Of a stretch of 64,000 nucleotides of DNA, positions 22,556 through 34,852 are shown in pieces. The translations under genes and the position numbers were made by a program. The first letter of the stretch is position 1; the number at the start of each line of letters is the position of its first letter. The notes under the pieces are model-generated. The model had not been told where the DNA came from, did no database searches, and worked only from the letters and a program-made list of their open reading frames with translations. The DNA is from Platanthera guangdongensis (Eukaryota > Streptophyta > Magnoliopsida > Asparagales > Orchidaceae): positions 5,692,043 to 5,756,042 of the forward strand of contig CM077155.1 in the NCBI GenBank assembly GCA_039583875.1. The letters run 5' to 3'.

Positions 22556-25500
22556 CTGAAAGCTGGAGTGAAACAGAAGATGAATCCTCATCTTCCAGCT
22601 CCAATGAAGAAGAAAAAGCAAGGGCCAAGGAAGTTTGCCTTATGGCCATTGATGCTTCTAGAAACCAGTCAGATGAAGATGCATCGGACAGTGAAGGAGC
22701 TTCTAAATCAGAAGCAGGTCAGATAAAGGGTTGTCCAGTGATTAATCAAACATGGTACCTGGACAGTGGATGCTCCAAACACGTGACTGGCAGAAAGGAC
22801 AATTTAATCAACTATAAGTCCAAGCTGGGACCAAAGGTAATCTTTGGTGATTCAAAATATGGTCAGTCAGAAGGCTATGGAGAAGTGAAAATAGGAGCAG
22901 TCACCTTCAAGAAAGTGACCTATGTAAGTGGACTCAAGCATAACCTCATCTCAATAAGTCAGTTATGTGATGAAGGTTATCAGGTACAATTCAACTCAAC
23001 TTCTTGCATTATCTCTAATAAGGAAAATCAAAATGTTTTAATTGGAAATAGACAAGGAAATATTTACTTAGTTGATTTTCATTCTGCCAATTCAGACATT
23101 TGTTTGCTTAATATAGTTAGCAACCAAAATGATTTATGGCATAAAAGACTAGGACATGTAAACATAAAAAATATTGTTAGGCTATCAAAAGATAACCTTG
23201 TGAGAGGTTTACCTTCTGGTCCCTACAAGAAGGAAGGCCTTTGCAGGGCTTGTCAACTAGGCAAGTAAACTAAATCTAGTTTTAAATCAATTAATAAAAG
23301 TGATTCACCTAGGATCTTGCACTTGCTACACATGGACCTCTTTGGACCTATTGATGTACAAATCCTAGGAGGGAAATCCTACACTTTAGTTATTGTAGAT
23401 GACTTCTCAAGGTTCACTTGGGTGTCCTTTCTGAGATCTAAGTCAGATAGCTTCAAAGTTCTTATAGATTTTCTCAGGACCATACAGATTGAGTACTCTA
23501 TTCATGTTGCATTGATCAGAAGTGATCATGGTACAGAGTTTGAGTCTCTTCTTATGCATGAGTTCTGTGAGAAGGAAGGTATCAGACACTGCTTCTCAGC
23601 TCCTAGAACTCCCCAACAAAATGAGGTAGCTGAAAGGAAAAATAGGACACTAATTGAAGCTGCAAACACATTACTTACAGATTCTTACATGCCCCTATCC
23701 TTTTTGGCAGAGGCTGTAAGCACAACAAATTATGTCCTGAATAGAAGTTTAATATATAAACTAAACAATAGGACTCCCTATGAAATACTTAAAGGGAAGA
23801 AACCTAAAATCACCTACTTTAAAGTATTTGGTTGTATTTGCTATATACATAATAATAATAAGAAATAAATTAGAAAGTTTGAAGCTAAGGCTGAAGAGGG
23901 AATTTTTCTAGGATATTCCCAAGTAAGCAAAGCTTATAGGGTGTTTAATAAATCATCTTTAAAAATTGAAGAGTCTATACATGTAACTTTTGATGACACT
24001 AACATGTATTGCAAGGAGAAAAAAGTTTCTACCAATAACCCTTTGCAGGTACCTCACTTGTGTGAGAATTTGGATGGACTAAGCCTCACCCAAGAGGTTC
24101 CAACACATCCTTCTCCTCAAGTTGATGAAGACAGTGAAGAAGAACAGTTGGAAGAAGTTCAACCTCATCCAACAGCAAACTCAATTCCATAAGACGAATT
24201 AATTCAAAATGTTGTTGCTGAACCAACTCCACCAAATGATCTTGTCACACTAAGGGATCGCCCTAGATCTCAAGTGATTGAAGACATATCAGTAGTTGTA
24301 CAGACAAGGCATCAACTCAACCAAGATTTGATGCATGCCTGTTTTCTCTCTCAAGTTGAGCCTCAATTCATTCATGATGCTGAGCAAGATCCCCACTGGA
24401 TCATTGCTATGCAAGATGAATTAAATCAATTTGAGAGATGTAGAGTTTGGGATTTGGTTCCAAGACCCCAAGACTACCCAATCATTGGAACCAAATGGGT
24501 ATACAGAAATAAACTAGATGCCCATGGTACAATTGTGAGAAACAAGGCTAGGCTTGTTGCTCAAGGATATAAGTAAGAAGAAGGCATAGATTATGATCAA
24601 GCCTTTGCACCAGTTGCATGGTTAGAGGCCATCAGAATATTTCTAGCCTATGCTGCCTATAAGAGATTCAAGGTGTATCAGATGGATATGAAGAGTGTAT
24701 TTCTGAATGGAGTACTAAAAGAAGAGGTGTATGTTGAACAACCTCTAGGTTTTATTTCTCCAACTCACCCTTATCATGTATTTAAATTGTATAAAGCTCT
24801 CTATGGTCTAAGGAAAGCTCCAAGAGCTTGGTATGAGACCCTAGCTACCTTTTTGATAGAGCATAAATTCATTAGAGGCATAGTAGATAAAACACTCTTC
24901 ACTAGACATCATAAGGACCAAACATTGTTAGTACAAATATATATAGATGACATCGTATTTGGGTCTGCTGATTCCAAATTATGCAAGAAGTTCTCTGACC
25001 TCATGCATTCAAAATTTGAAATGAGTAGTATGGGGGAGCTCTCCTACTTCCTTGGTCTCCAAGTGAAGCAGCTCCTTATTGGCCTCTTCATCTCCCAAGC
25101 TAAATATGCAAAAGAGCTTATCAAAAAGTTTTGGATGGCTGACGCCTCAGCAAAGAAAACACAAATGGCTACAAATGTTGTAATAGAATCTGATCCACAT
25201 AGGAAACCTGTTGACCAGAAATTATATAGGGGCATTGTTGGGTCCCTACTATACCTTACAACAAGCATACCTGATATTATGTTTGCTACATGCCTTTGTG
25301 CTAGGTTCCAAGTGAACCCTAAAGAATCTCATCTAATTTTTCTAAAAAGAATTTTGAGAAATATAAAGAGTTGTCCAAGTCTAGGCATATGGTATCCTAC
25401 TGAATCAGAATTTGAGTTAACTGGATACTCAAATGTTGATTTTGCTGGATGCAGTGTAGACAGAAAAAGTACTTCAGGAACCTGCCAGTTCCTAGGTATG

Positions 25501-25881
25501 AGATTAGTGTCATGGTTCTGAAAGAAACAATCATCTGTGTCCACTTCAACTGCTGAAGCAGAATACATTACAGCTGGCAGTTGTTCCTCACAGATATTGT
25601 GAATTCAGAATCAACTACTACACTATGTTCTTAACTTAAATAATTCAACTCTATTCTGTGATAACACAAGTATAATAACTATAGCACAAAATCCAGTCCA
25701 TCACAGTAGGACTAAGCATATAGATATTAGACATCATTTCATTAGAGAGTGTGTAGACAAAAACAAAATTAACCTTGTCTATATCTACACTGATTTACAA
25801 AGAGCTGACTTTTTCACCAAACCTCTGGGTGAAAGAAACCACTTTTTCTTTATAAATCAGCTTGGAATGATCAATGGATAA
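22555..25881 (+). pseudogene. pol: pol of element C (protease, integrase, RT, RNase H), interrupted
   Basis: Protease WYLDSGCSKHVTG is at about 22754-22790, pre-integrase LWHKRLGHVN near 23135, integrase with LLHMDLFGP, RSDHGTEF and QQNEVAERKNRTLIE at 23320-23655, RT with [23 protein letters not shown] and YIDDIVFG at 24545-24965 and RNase H with [11 protein letters not shown] and STAEAEYITAGSC at 25420-25580. One frame is kept from 22411 to 25881 but stops occur at 23266, 23866, 24190, 24574 and 25519 and at a Trp codon near 25600. RT has YIDD for YVDD and RNase H has SNVD for SDAD, losing a catalytic Asp. Inactive. Confidence 0.93.
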
Positions 25882-25904
25882 TACTTAGTCTAGTTTTTGT
25901 CTGC

Positions 25905-26185
25905 ACTCGATGAATTTTCCAAAGTTCGTCGAACGGAGCTCGACGAACTGGGGAAAGTTCTTGAGATATTCGTCAAACGGAGGTCGACGAACTCTCTGTG
26001 AGTGAAGTTGTTTTCGTCGAACAGAGATTGACGAATCTAGTTCAGAAAACTTTCGCCGAATGAAGCTCGACGAAATGTATTCAAATCTTCAGACTGAGCT
26101 CGACGAATCATTTAACTATCAATTATTTCGTCGATCTCAGGTCGAAGAATTTCTTAATTTTCGTAGAACGGAGTTTGTCGATTCA
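25905..26185. repeat. Internal TTCGTCGAAC / GCTCGACGAA array of element C
   Basis: Pairs such as GTTCGTCGAACGGAGCTCGA followed by CGAA form longer inverted repeats, together with degenerate copies (TTCGTCAAACGGAGGTCGAC, TTCGCCGAATGAAGCTCGAC). The array lies between pol and the third ORF and uses the motif of the C LTR. Confidence 0.87.
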
Positions 26186-26263
26186 TATTCTGGAAAACCT
26201 TATAACTAGGTTTTCTTCGACCTTCATCTCGCGCTTTCTGTTCCTTTGCACTTGATCATCGTT

Positions 26264-26276
26264 TTTCTCTTGCAGG
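26264..26276 (+). promoter_or_regulatory. 3' splice site candidate before the C third ORF
   Basis: TTTTTCTCTTGCAG|GT ends at 26275, eight bases before the ATG at 26284. It is a strong plant acceptor (pyrimidine tract plus GCAG) and could serve a spliced subgenomic mRNA. Confidence 0.4.
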
Positions 26277-26283
26277 TACTCTC

Positions 26284-29155
26284 ATGGCGATTCCAGCAGG
26301 AACTCTTGCAGTAATGAAATTCGACATAGGGTTTGATGTCGATTTCGATTCCTTCCAGCATTCCGACCCCGTCTTTCTGGAAATCCTGCAACTTCTTGAA
26401 GACCATCAATTGAAAACTCTGTTATCCACAAGATTCAAAATATCTGGAACAGAAATCAGGGAATGGGTATATACATCCTCTATAACAGATGACAACACAC
26501 TGACTGGAACGATAGCGGGTAATGCTATTTCCCTCACCCCCGCTGTTTTAACAGAAATTTTCGGGTTAAGTAATGGTGAAGAAGAATTGGAAGTTGATAC
26601 TGAGGAATATGATAAAATGCTGAGTCTCCTGGGTTTCTCTGGAGAAAACCCTAACAAATTGCTGAAGAAACATTTTTCTGCCGAGTTCAAATTTCTCGCA
26701 GACATTGTGGGAAAAGCGCTGCTAGGAAAGCACATTGCACATGACTACATAACCAGACACCAATTCCTGGTTATGTTTGTTGTGGTCAATAAGATGCAAT
26801 TACACTGGGCTCAGATCCTGTTTGATATGATAAAGAAAAAGTGTAATAAAAAGAAAGTCAATTTTGGAAGGATCCTAGGGATCTTCCTAAAAGAGAAGGC
26901 TGCTAAATCACTGGTCTCTCAGACCATATTCATAAATGCCAGTAAGAGGCTAACTTGTGCTCTTTTTGGCAAGTGGGAGAGGACCATCACAAAGCCCTCT
27001 AAGGCTCCCTCATCCACAAGAGCTTCTGAGAGTACCAGGGCTAGCTTAGCCACTCCCCACCCTTCTAAAGAGATCCCCCCTACACCTCCAGCACCTCCAG
27101 TCCTCCCACCTCAACATCAGATGCTACAACAAATCTCTTCCACCATACCTTCTCCTCAATAACAACAACAACAATCCATTCATATTCCTACTCTAGCTTC
27201 CTCTCCTATAACCTCTCCACAAATGAATATCACTGAAATTCCCTCCTCTCCCATTCAGGAATACCATCAACCCTCTCCATCTCAATCACCACAACCAACC
27301 CCATCTTAATCCCCCATGCTCCACCAGCTACCTCACCACCCTCATCCCCTTTACCTCCTCATTTGGACAACATTCCATTCTTTCATCTGCCTGCTTCCCC
27401 TCCTCATACTTCCTCTCTTTCAGATACAACCATGCAAGATGCTCTCCCTCCAACTCCACCAACTACCACCATTCCCACTTTGTCTCCATTCCAACACCCT
27501 CTGCCATACTCTCTACCACTCCACCATTGGATCCATCCATTATTTCATCTCTTATTGCACTGCTTACTCCCCCTCCTCAAATCCATTATAGCAGAGGCTA
27601 TTTCCCCTCTTGCTACTTCCATATCTTCTCTTGCTGCCTAAATATCTACCCTCTATACTGCTCCCTCTTCAGTTAGGGGACTGGCTCCAGTGCACACTGA
27701 AACCAGGCAGGGGGATATACTTGATGAAGAAGCAGTAGTACCAGGAGCAGATGCAGCAGCAGACATAGTAGCAGAAGTACCAGCAGAAGAAGTACCAGCA
27801 GAAGCAGCAGATGTAGATGTTGATTTAGATTTAATTGATTTTATTGATTTTATTGATACTGAAATGGATGTGGATGAGATTGCCACAGAAGAAATCAGTA
27901 CTGTTGGTGATTATATCATTAATCCCACAGCTGATTTGGTCAGTCTGTTAAGAATCTTTGATACAGCTTATTTGAGCATTCCTCCAGAAGATAGTACTAA
28001 GCCATCCTTGGCTATAATCCCATATACCACCCTAATAAGCCCCAAAGTTGCCAAGCAACTCAAGGCAATTTTTGCTACTCCAGAGTCTCCAGCCATCTCA
28101 TCTCCACTTAAGGCTAACTCAGTCATCATTTCATCCCCTCCAGAAACCATCTCTGCCCCAATTTTTGTTATGGATGATTCACCTATGCCTGATCTGGATA
28201 AACTAATCATGGCTGACATATAAGAGGAAAATAAGTCAGTTGCTGAAAGCACTGAAGTTTACAGTTCTCCAGCTCCTACTCCAGCTCCAGTTCCAGCTCC
28301 TCTTCCAGCTCCCTCTCAGGCAGATAAACCTTTGATTTCTGCAGAGGCTCTCAAAGCACTATATTCATTGTATGACAATCCTTAGGAGTCTGATGATGAA
28401 GATGAGGATGAATATGAGGACTCAGATGAGGAACCCAAGAAAAAGAAGGTGTCTAAGAAGAGGAAAGCACCTCCACCTCCTGCTCCAAATCTCAATCCAG
28501 CAAATGACACCCCTTACTACATCCTCCAGAAAATCACTCCTTATAAGGGAATGCCTGCTTAGATGTGGTTATCCAAGAATGAACAGAAAGAAAGAGAAGC
28601 AGAAGATATTCCCCTCCACCTACTCAAACTTATCAAAGTCATCAGGGTAGGTCCTCATCCTCAGGAAGCATCCAGCAAAGACAGTATTCCTCTAACAAGC
28701 AGCAAAAACAACAACAACAGCACCATCAACAACAGAAACAGCAACAACTCCCTGAACATCAAAAAGCTGAAAGCTCCAACAGACCTGCTTCTCCTCCTGT
28801 ACCATTTGAAGATCCAGAGTCAGCTACAACTGTTAGGATGGTTAGGTTCGAAGAACTGGTTGGCCTTTCTATGATTAATAAAGCTAGAGCTGAAGGGAAG
28901 GATCCATCTAAATATACAATAATGTCCAAGTACAGAAAGGAAGAGCTCAACAGGTTTGAAAAGGCTAATAAATTCTTTAATGTTGATGACTACATGAAAT
29001 TGCATCCAGAAGCAGTGGTCCCAAGGGCTACATCTCTAAATATCATAGGGGCTGCTGACATGACTATGATAAAGATGCAAGCTGCAGATCCCAATAGGGA
29101 AATCATATTTACTAATCCTGGTGAAAAAGCTAAAGAGGATCAACACAAGGAGTAG
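26284..29155 (+). pseudogene. Third (accessory) ORF of element C, interrupted
   Basis: Start ATG 26284 (CTCATGGCGATT). The first 292 codons are open, the best preserved copy of this domain in the window: FLADIVGKALLG and NFGRILGIFL align with the A and B ORFs. After TAA at 27160 the reading continues through a Pro/Ser/Gln-rich region with stops and shifts (27160-27660), an acidic part (27690-28223) and a Gln/Asn-rich stretch near 28690-28760. It ends with RFEELVGLSMINKARAEGKD and NREIIFTNPG before TAG 29153. Structured N-terminal domain, disordered acidic middle and basic end suggest a nucleic-acid or chromatin factor more than an envelope; this is inference. Confidence 0.73.
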
Positions 29156-29349
29156 AAGAAGAGGAAGTGAAACCTGGACTGATGAGTTTGTGTTGCTTTG
29201 AAACTACTTATTAATTTCTTGATACAGAGCTTATTGTGTATATATATTTATCTGCTGCATGTGTTTATTTTTCCTGCCAGATATATGTTTTCATGCTTTG
29301 TAAATTTTTGATTTTATTATGAGTCTTTAATTAGTGACCTTACCCAAAT

Positions 29350-29358
29350 AGGGGGAGA
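29350..29358 (+). other. Polypurine tract, element C
   Basis: AGGGGGAGA directly before the 3' LTR (29360). Confidence 0.88.
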
Positions 29359-29359
29359 T

Positions 29360-31225
29360 TATTGGATCCCTAATTGGATTTGTGCTAGGATCACTAAGTT
29401 AGGATCAATTGACCCAACATGTATATCCAGGGTCATGGTTATGTCCTAGAGTCTAGGACAAGTCCTTAGAGTCAACACTGTATGAACCAGCCATCAACTG
29501 ACTGCCAAAGACTCAAGACTTAGAGAATTTCAAATAGTCAAAAAAGGAGTTCCACGTTCGTCAAACTCAGGACGACGATAGTCATGCTCAGCTCGATGAA
29601 CTCGAAGATAATTCTATGAGCTGAGCTCGACGAACTTGGTACTCAGGTCGACGAATTATGGACACTCTACTTCAACATTTCAGGTCCAGAATTTCTCTGA
29701 ACTCCATTCGACGAACTTAGTTCTCAGCTAGACGATCTCAGGGTATTCTACTTCAACACCACAAGACCAGAAACAACTAATTATTCCAAGTTCAGAATCA
29801 TACTTCAGTCAACAAATTCACCCTCTCAGTTTGATGAACTTGGAGCACATTCCTGGCAAGATTTATCTAACAGTTAGAAGTTCTCAGCCCGATGAATCTA
29901 TTTCTCAGGTCGACGAACCCAGTTCTTAGGTCGATGATTTCTGGACACATTACTTCAACATTCTTAAGTCCAAGAAACATGGAATTCTGAACTCCAGTCG
30001 ACGAAGTTTTATTCTCAGCTCGACGAACTTCTTGCACGGAATTGGCAAGGTTCTGGAGAAAGCAGTTGTCTGATCTTAGGTCGATGATCTTGGATCTCAG
30101 CTCGACGAACATCTATTATCAGATCGACAAACATAACTTCTCATCTCGACGAACTGTGGACTCAGCTCGACGAATTCTGTTCTCTGTTCAACGATTCCTA
30201 ACTTGGTTATTTTCATCCTTCTGTCCTTATTCTACTGCAATAATTCCTGAGTAATTAATGCTAAAATATTCTCTGAATATTACCGTTAGACGGAGCATTG
30301 ATTATGGTCTTCATCAGGATTATTACTTGCCATTTTTCCATGGGACAGTTAGGGAAATCATTCAATGCAAAATATTCTCTAGGCCGTCAGCAATGAATGC
30401 AGAAGAAATTCAAATTTCAAATGGAAAATTGATATTGAAAATATAAAAGGGATTTAATCATCTTCTCTCTCACGAGACAACACTCTGAAACAAAAAGAAA
30501 TAGAAAGCTGATACAGAAAAAGAAGCCCTAACCAGAGAAAAAACATCAAGCTGAAGAAGAAGAAGAACAACCAATCCAAATCAAGAGTTTTCTTTTGTCT
30601 TCTGTCAGGACTCTTAAAAGGACAACAAATATTCTATCTGTCAAGAAGTTCCTGGAGTTCTTCTGGTTACAGCAATAGTTTGAAGGCCTATCACCCTGAA
30701 GCAAAGCTCCATCTTTCCTGAACTATTCAATATCTTAGGGGGAGCCTTTGCTAACATCAAATCCACAAAAGTCTTCTTAGTTGTACTTTGAGAAAGAGAA
30801 GACATAATTAATATCTCATCCCCCCACTGTATAAAGGGTTCTTAACTCCCTTCAAAAGTTATTCTTGGTTTCAAGTCACCTGATCAAAAGACTTGAGCTT
30901 TGGTTTTTGAGCACCTAATCAAAAGTTCATTGGTGTCAGGCACCTGATCAAAAATCTGAGTGGATTCCTACCATGGTGGTAGAAGAGTGGATGTACCCAT
31001 GTTTAGGGGAACCACTATAAATTCTTGTGTTGTCTGGGTTGCTTTGTTTTTCTTTTGTTTCTTGCTGTGGCTGTGATAATTAGGATTCCTGTGTTTGTGT
31101 TTTTAATTTAATCCCTGCAGCACTAAGACTAGATTGAATTAATTAGAAAATTTTATAAAACCTAAATACTCTATTCACCCCCCCCCCACCCTCTAGATTA
31201 TTTCATATCTAACACCTCACTTTCA
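29360..31225 (+). repeat. Element C 3' LTR (1866 bp)
   Basis: It matches 19626-21486. Its first dinucleotide is TA instead of TG, so the terminus itself has mutated. The array is at 29548-30200 and the TATA box at 30442. It ends CACTTTCA followed by GAAGT. Confidence 0.94.
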
Positions 31226-33342
31226 GAAGTGCATAAGATTTTTTTGGACAATGCATGTGAATCTAAATACACAAGATTTGGCGTACAATGTCTAGTGATT
31301 TATAGAGTTAATTTAGTGTAACATTGTAATCGTCATGAATAATAATCGTGTACTGGTACACTTGTGTGATAGATAGTCAGTGCAGTTTAAGACCAATTCT
31401 TATGCATGGAAGAGTTATATAGAATAATGACATGTGTACGTGTAGCATCAAAGAAAAAACATTAGGTAAAAATAATCATTAATACATGTTTTATCTTAAT
31501 AAATCAATATGCTAGCACAAGAGTGATGAAGTGAAAAATTATGTAACATTTCTATCTACTATATACCAAGACTAGACCAAAGGGCACTAACTAAATTAAC
31601 TGTCTTTGCACAAGATTGAAACAATTCCATAGACCAAGGTGCTCATCCTGACAATGCTCATAGAGGTTTATCATGAGATATGAGTAGTGCTTGGGGGGTA
31701 TCCTTGACACATAACTTTATAGCATAGAAATAACTTACACACATTTTTTCATTTTAATTTTCACTATAAATATTATACTCTTTTGTGAGTCCAATGTCCA
31801 CGAATCAATCTAAATCTACTCACACAGATAGATAGAGTCTAACTTGTATACAAAAGACCTTACAACTGTAATTTTGGACCAATGCTCTAAACTTTATATA
31901 TGAAACATGAATTATATGACATTGATTTTTCAAATCATTTTAGGATGTTAGACACAATATCACGAGTTATAACATGTAAGCTTTGAAATTTCAACAAGTG
32001 TGCATTTTCTAGGGATATGTGATCAGTGAAAAGACATTATGCTACCTAAATCCTCACACATACCTAGAGGTATATTAAACATACATTATCCTATGTAGTC
32101 GTGCTCAGTAGTTAATTACCAATATATTGGACACATAATGGCACAAACATACAATGTTAAACAGAGTTTAACAATCCTAAATCAAACATTGCACAAATTA
32201 TTTATGCTTTAAGTTCGAGTCATGTTTGTCGTATTTTTCCTTTTTAAAAAATTTGGAATACCCAACACACGCAAATAACAACAACCACAAAGCAAAAAAA
32301 TTCAAAATTAAAAAAGAAGAAATGAAGTATGCATGAAAAACACTTATCGTTTGTGCTAATTCTAATGTGCAGTGGTAGCTCACAAAGACTCGATTTCAAT
32401 TAAAAACAACCAAGATTTCACTATTTTCTCTCTTCATTTTTTTTGAAAATACTTGTGTTTTACTAAAAACATCACCACATAAAAGTATATAGTATGTAAA
32501 AGACATAAGGTGGTTCACCTATTTGAACTGGCCAAATATGCATGACATAGAGGAACATGACCTATAAAGAGATACTAGACATGCATTTGATATGAGCAAA
32601 GCATGCCCAAGATTATAACTACCCAAGCGATGCGACTACACCCTAGCCCTGTACTAAGTGACGGATGGGCATGAGGAGCTGCACAAATGTTTTTGGATGG
32701 GGTGTTAATCCTATATGCATACGAAAGAATCCACTCAACCTAACACTGTTTCCTCTCAGTGCCTCATAAGCCCCCACTGGAACCCTCCCCGGGCAAGGAT
32801 AAAACATGCTTTATAGGTTAACATCACTAATGCATACAACCCTACGTCCATGCTATTGTGAGACATAAATAATGAGTGACTGATCGTAGTCACACTAAAG
32901 CATTTAGTTTCTAAAGATACATATATAGAATTATGGTGCTAAAACGTAATAAAAGTTCGGATTTATAGATATCACAATTTTCCAATTTTAATATTCTGAA
33001 TATTTTTATCATTATTTTTAAGAAATAGCAAAGCAAGACACATAGCCTAGCATAAATATTCAATTTAACATACACTATATAGTGAATCTACAATGATGAG
33101 TACGAATATAATATGCGGTGTTATGCTCCCCCCCAAAAGAAATTAATTTATAGTAAAAGGATGTTGCATGCATTCAGTAAAAGTGTATTTTATGGTCCAA
33201 GAATGATGTCATAATGATTATGTGATTTGATTTTGATTGGTGCACAATTGATTATATGGTGCTCATAAGAAAGAAATCATGTAATTACAAGTGAGGCACT
33301 TCACATACACAATACACCAAAATGAGTATGATATAATGATAC
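31226..33342. other. AT-rich DNA without recognisable gene
   Basis: About 2.1 kb with only short open frames, no recognisable domain, no tandem array and no terminal repeat that I can pair. It is the right flank of C and the left flank of solo LTR E, and after removal of E and D it continues at 46608. It may be old degenerate repeat or host intergenic DNA. Confidence 0.5.
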
Positions 33343-33929
33343 TGTACAACCCTGTATCCGGCGAGTGGGAGCAGCAGGTGCCGGACCGGGTGATCCAAAG
33401 CCTTGGGCGATTCGGAAGGGAGGCGAGTGCCCCGGGAGCTCCTTGTCTCATCCGGGCTGGGGGTATATCAGATATGGGGCAAGTGGAGCAAGTGGGCTCG
33501 CACACGTCCTTGGCCCTCGATAGATAATAGGAGAGTGGGACGATTAGGTGCGTACTCACCCTGGGCCCTCTGGAGGCGGTGAGTGCAAGTCTTATGTGGT
33601 ACTCGCTACCCCTAATGAGTGGTAATTCTGGGACCACTCGCCCAGTCACACTTTTACCATTCCACTCCCGTTGGTCTTCCAATTTCCCCTCCAAACAGTG
33701 GAGTTATGTTGTTGGCAGACCGATTTGGGTTGCGTATATCCGTTCAGAATAACAAAGTTGAGCTATTGGAAGATCATTTTAGAAATCTATAAATAGACCT
33801 ATGGGGGTACCTCAGAAGGCATGCTTTCAAGTTCTCTTTCTCTAGTCTTCTAGCACTTTTTGAGGTTCCCTTAGCTTTAAAGTGGGTAAGGAGGGGAAGT
33901 GATCTATAATCTTTCGGGTGTGTGGTGGG
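33343..33929 (+). repeat. Solo LTR E, left part (gypsy LTR of the D family)
   Basis: It starts TGTACAACCCTGTATCCGGC, matching the start of the D LTR read on the minus strand (TGTACAACCCCGTGTCCGGC), and has a TATA box at 33788-33795. It is interrupted at 33929 by element D and resumes at 46469. Flanking 5-mers GATAC (33338-33342) and GATAA (46608-46612) are a near-perfect target duplication. No internal region is attached, so E is a solo LTR left by LTR-LTR recombination. Confidence 0.82.
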
Positions 33930-34676
33930 TGTTGAAACCGAAAAACAGTCTCCTGTGGAGTTCAACCTTGGGGAAGGGGTGATCGCGCGCCTACTTCACT
34001 CCTGCAAGCAAAATAACAAAAGAAACAAGGGGAAATGACTCAAGGGCTCGGCAGGGAGGACCAACCATGCACCCGGAAGATGTGAGAGTGCTTCCCCTCC
34101 TTATCCAGAGGTTGAGCTAAGGTACCCTCAAAAATCACTTGAAAACTGGAGCAGGAGAGCACAGGAAGCCTGCCCTCTGGGGTACCCCTTGGGTCCTATT
34201 TATATTTTTCAGAATCTGAACTGCCAATAACAAAAAGGAACTGACCTGAAGTTACCAAAAAACCCTTGGTTGGGTCTGTCAATAGCCAAACTCCGCTGTT
34301 TTGAAGGGCTATAGGCAGGCCAACGGGGGCAAAACAGTAAAAAGTACCTAATATATCTGGGCGAGCTAGGGAGCCTGGACACCTCGACAGATCCTGCTCG
34401 CCTGCTGTTGCTGAGCTCCTTTGGCGAGCGCGATTCGGGATGGCGAGCTCGCCCATCAGTCGGCCTCCATTAGTAGTCCCAAGCTCGACGAATCCTGGCT
34501 CAGCTCGGCGAATACAGAGCTCGCGGTCGACGAATGCCGAGCTTGGGTTTAGTTTCTCCTTGCTGAGCTCGCCCACGATCTTCGGAGTCCTTTGCTGGGC
34601 TTGCCTATTGCTTGTACGATCTGAACAGCCCGGTATGGTTCGTGGCGACCTCACTCGCCAGACATGGGGTTGTACA
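33930..34676 (-). repeat. Element D 3' LTR (747 bp)
   Basis: On the minus strand it starts TGTACAACCCCATGTCTGGC at 34676 and ends GGTTTCAACA at 33930. The minus-strand TATA box (TATAAATA) is at 34197-34204. U3 (34380-34600) is rich in GAGCTCGCC, AGCTCGACGAA and GGTCGACGAA words. Confidence 0.92.
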
Positions 34677-34789
34677 TAATCCCCGCTCTTTTTGAGTTTG
34701 GCAAAGCTCGGAAAGAAACATCCAAGCCTAAGTGTTTGGCGAGTGCGCGGTGGGCTGGAGGGAATCTTCGGGTGGGGTCCACCTGTGGC

Positions 34790-34797
34790 TATATATA
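34790..34797 (+). promoter_or_regulatory. TATA box of antisense gene 1 in D
   Basis: TATATATA lies 63 bp upstream of ATG 34853 on the strand opposite to gag-pol, just outside the 3' LTR. Confidence 0.55.
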
Positions 34798-34852
34798 TGC
34801 ACATGCTTACCTGCCTGACTCTTGTCATTCCCTTTGCTCTAATCCTGCCAAG

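Larger units (their letters stand above)
19626..31225 (+). mobile_element. Element C: complete Sirevirus-like copia retrotransposon (11.6 kb)
   Basis: Both LTRs are present (19626-21486 and 29360-31225) with PBS, gag, pol, array, third ORF and PPT between them. The flanking 5-mers GAAGA (19621-19625) and GAAGT (31226-31230) form a target duplication with one mismatch. The LTRs differ visibly, about 10 % by eye over the first 270 bp, so C is clearly older than A. Confidence 0.95.

Noticed and set aside
27316..27641. Two overlapping Leu/His/Pro-rich frames in the C third ORF that look hydrophobic
   Set aside because: They are alternative frames of a Pro/Ser-rich low-complexity segment, not a credible membrane protein.
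31226..33342. Possible host gene between C and E
   Set aside because: Only short frames in AT-rich DNA, with no splice-consistent coding pattern.
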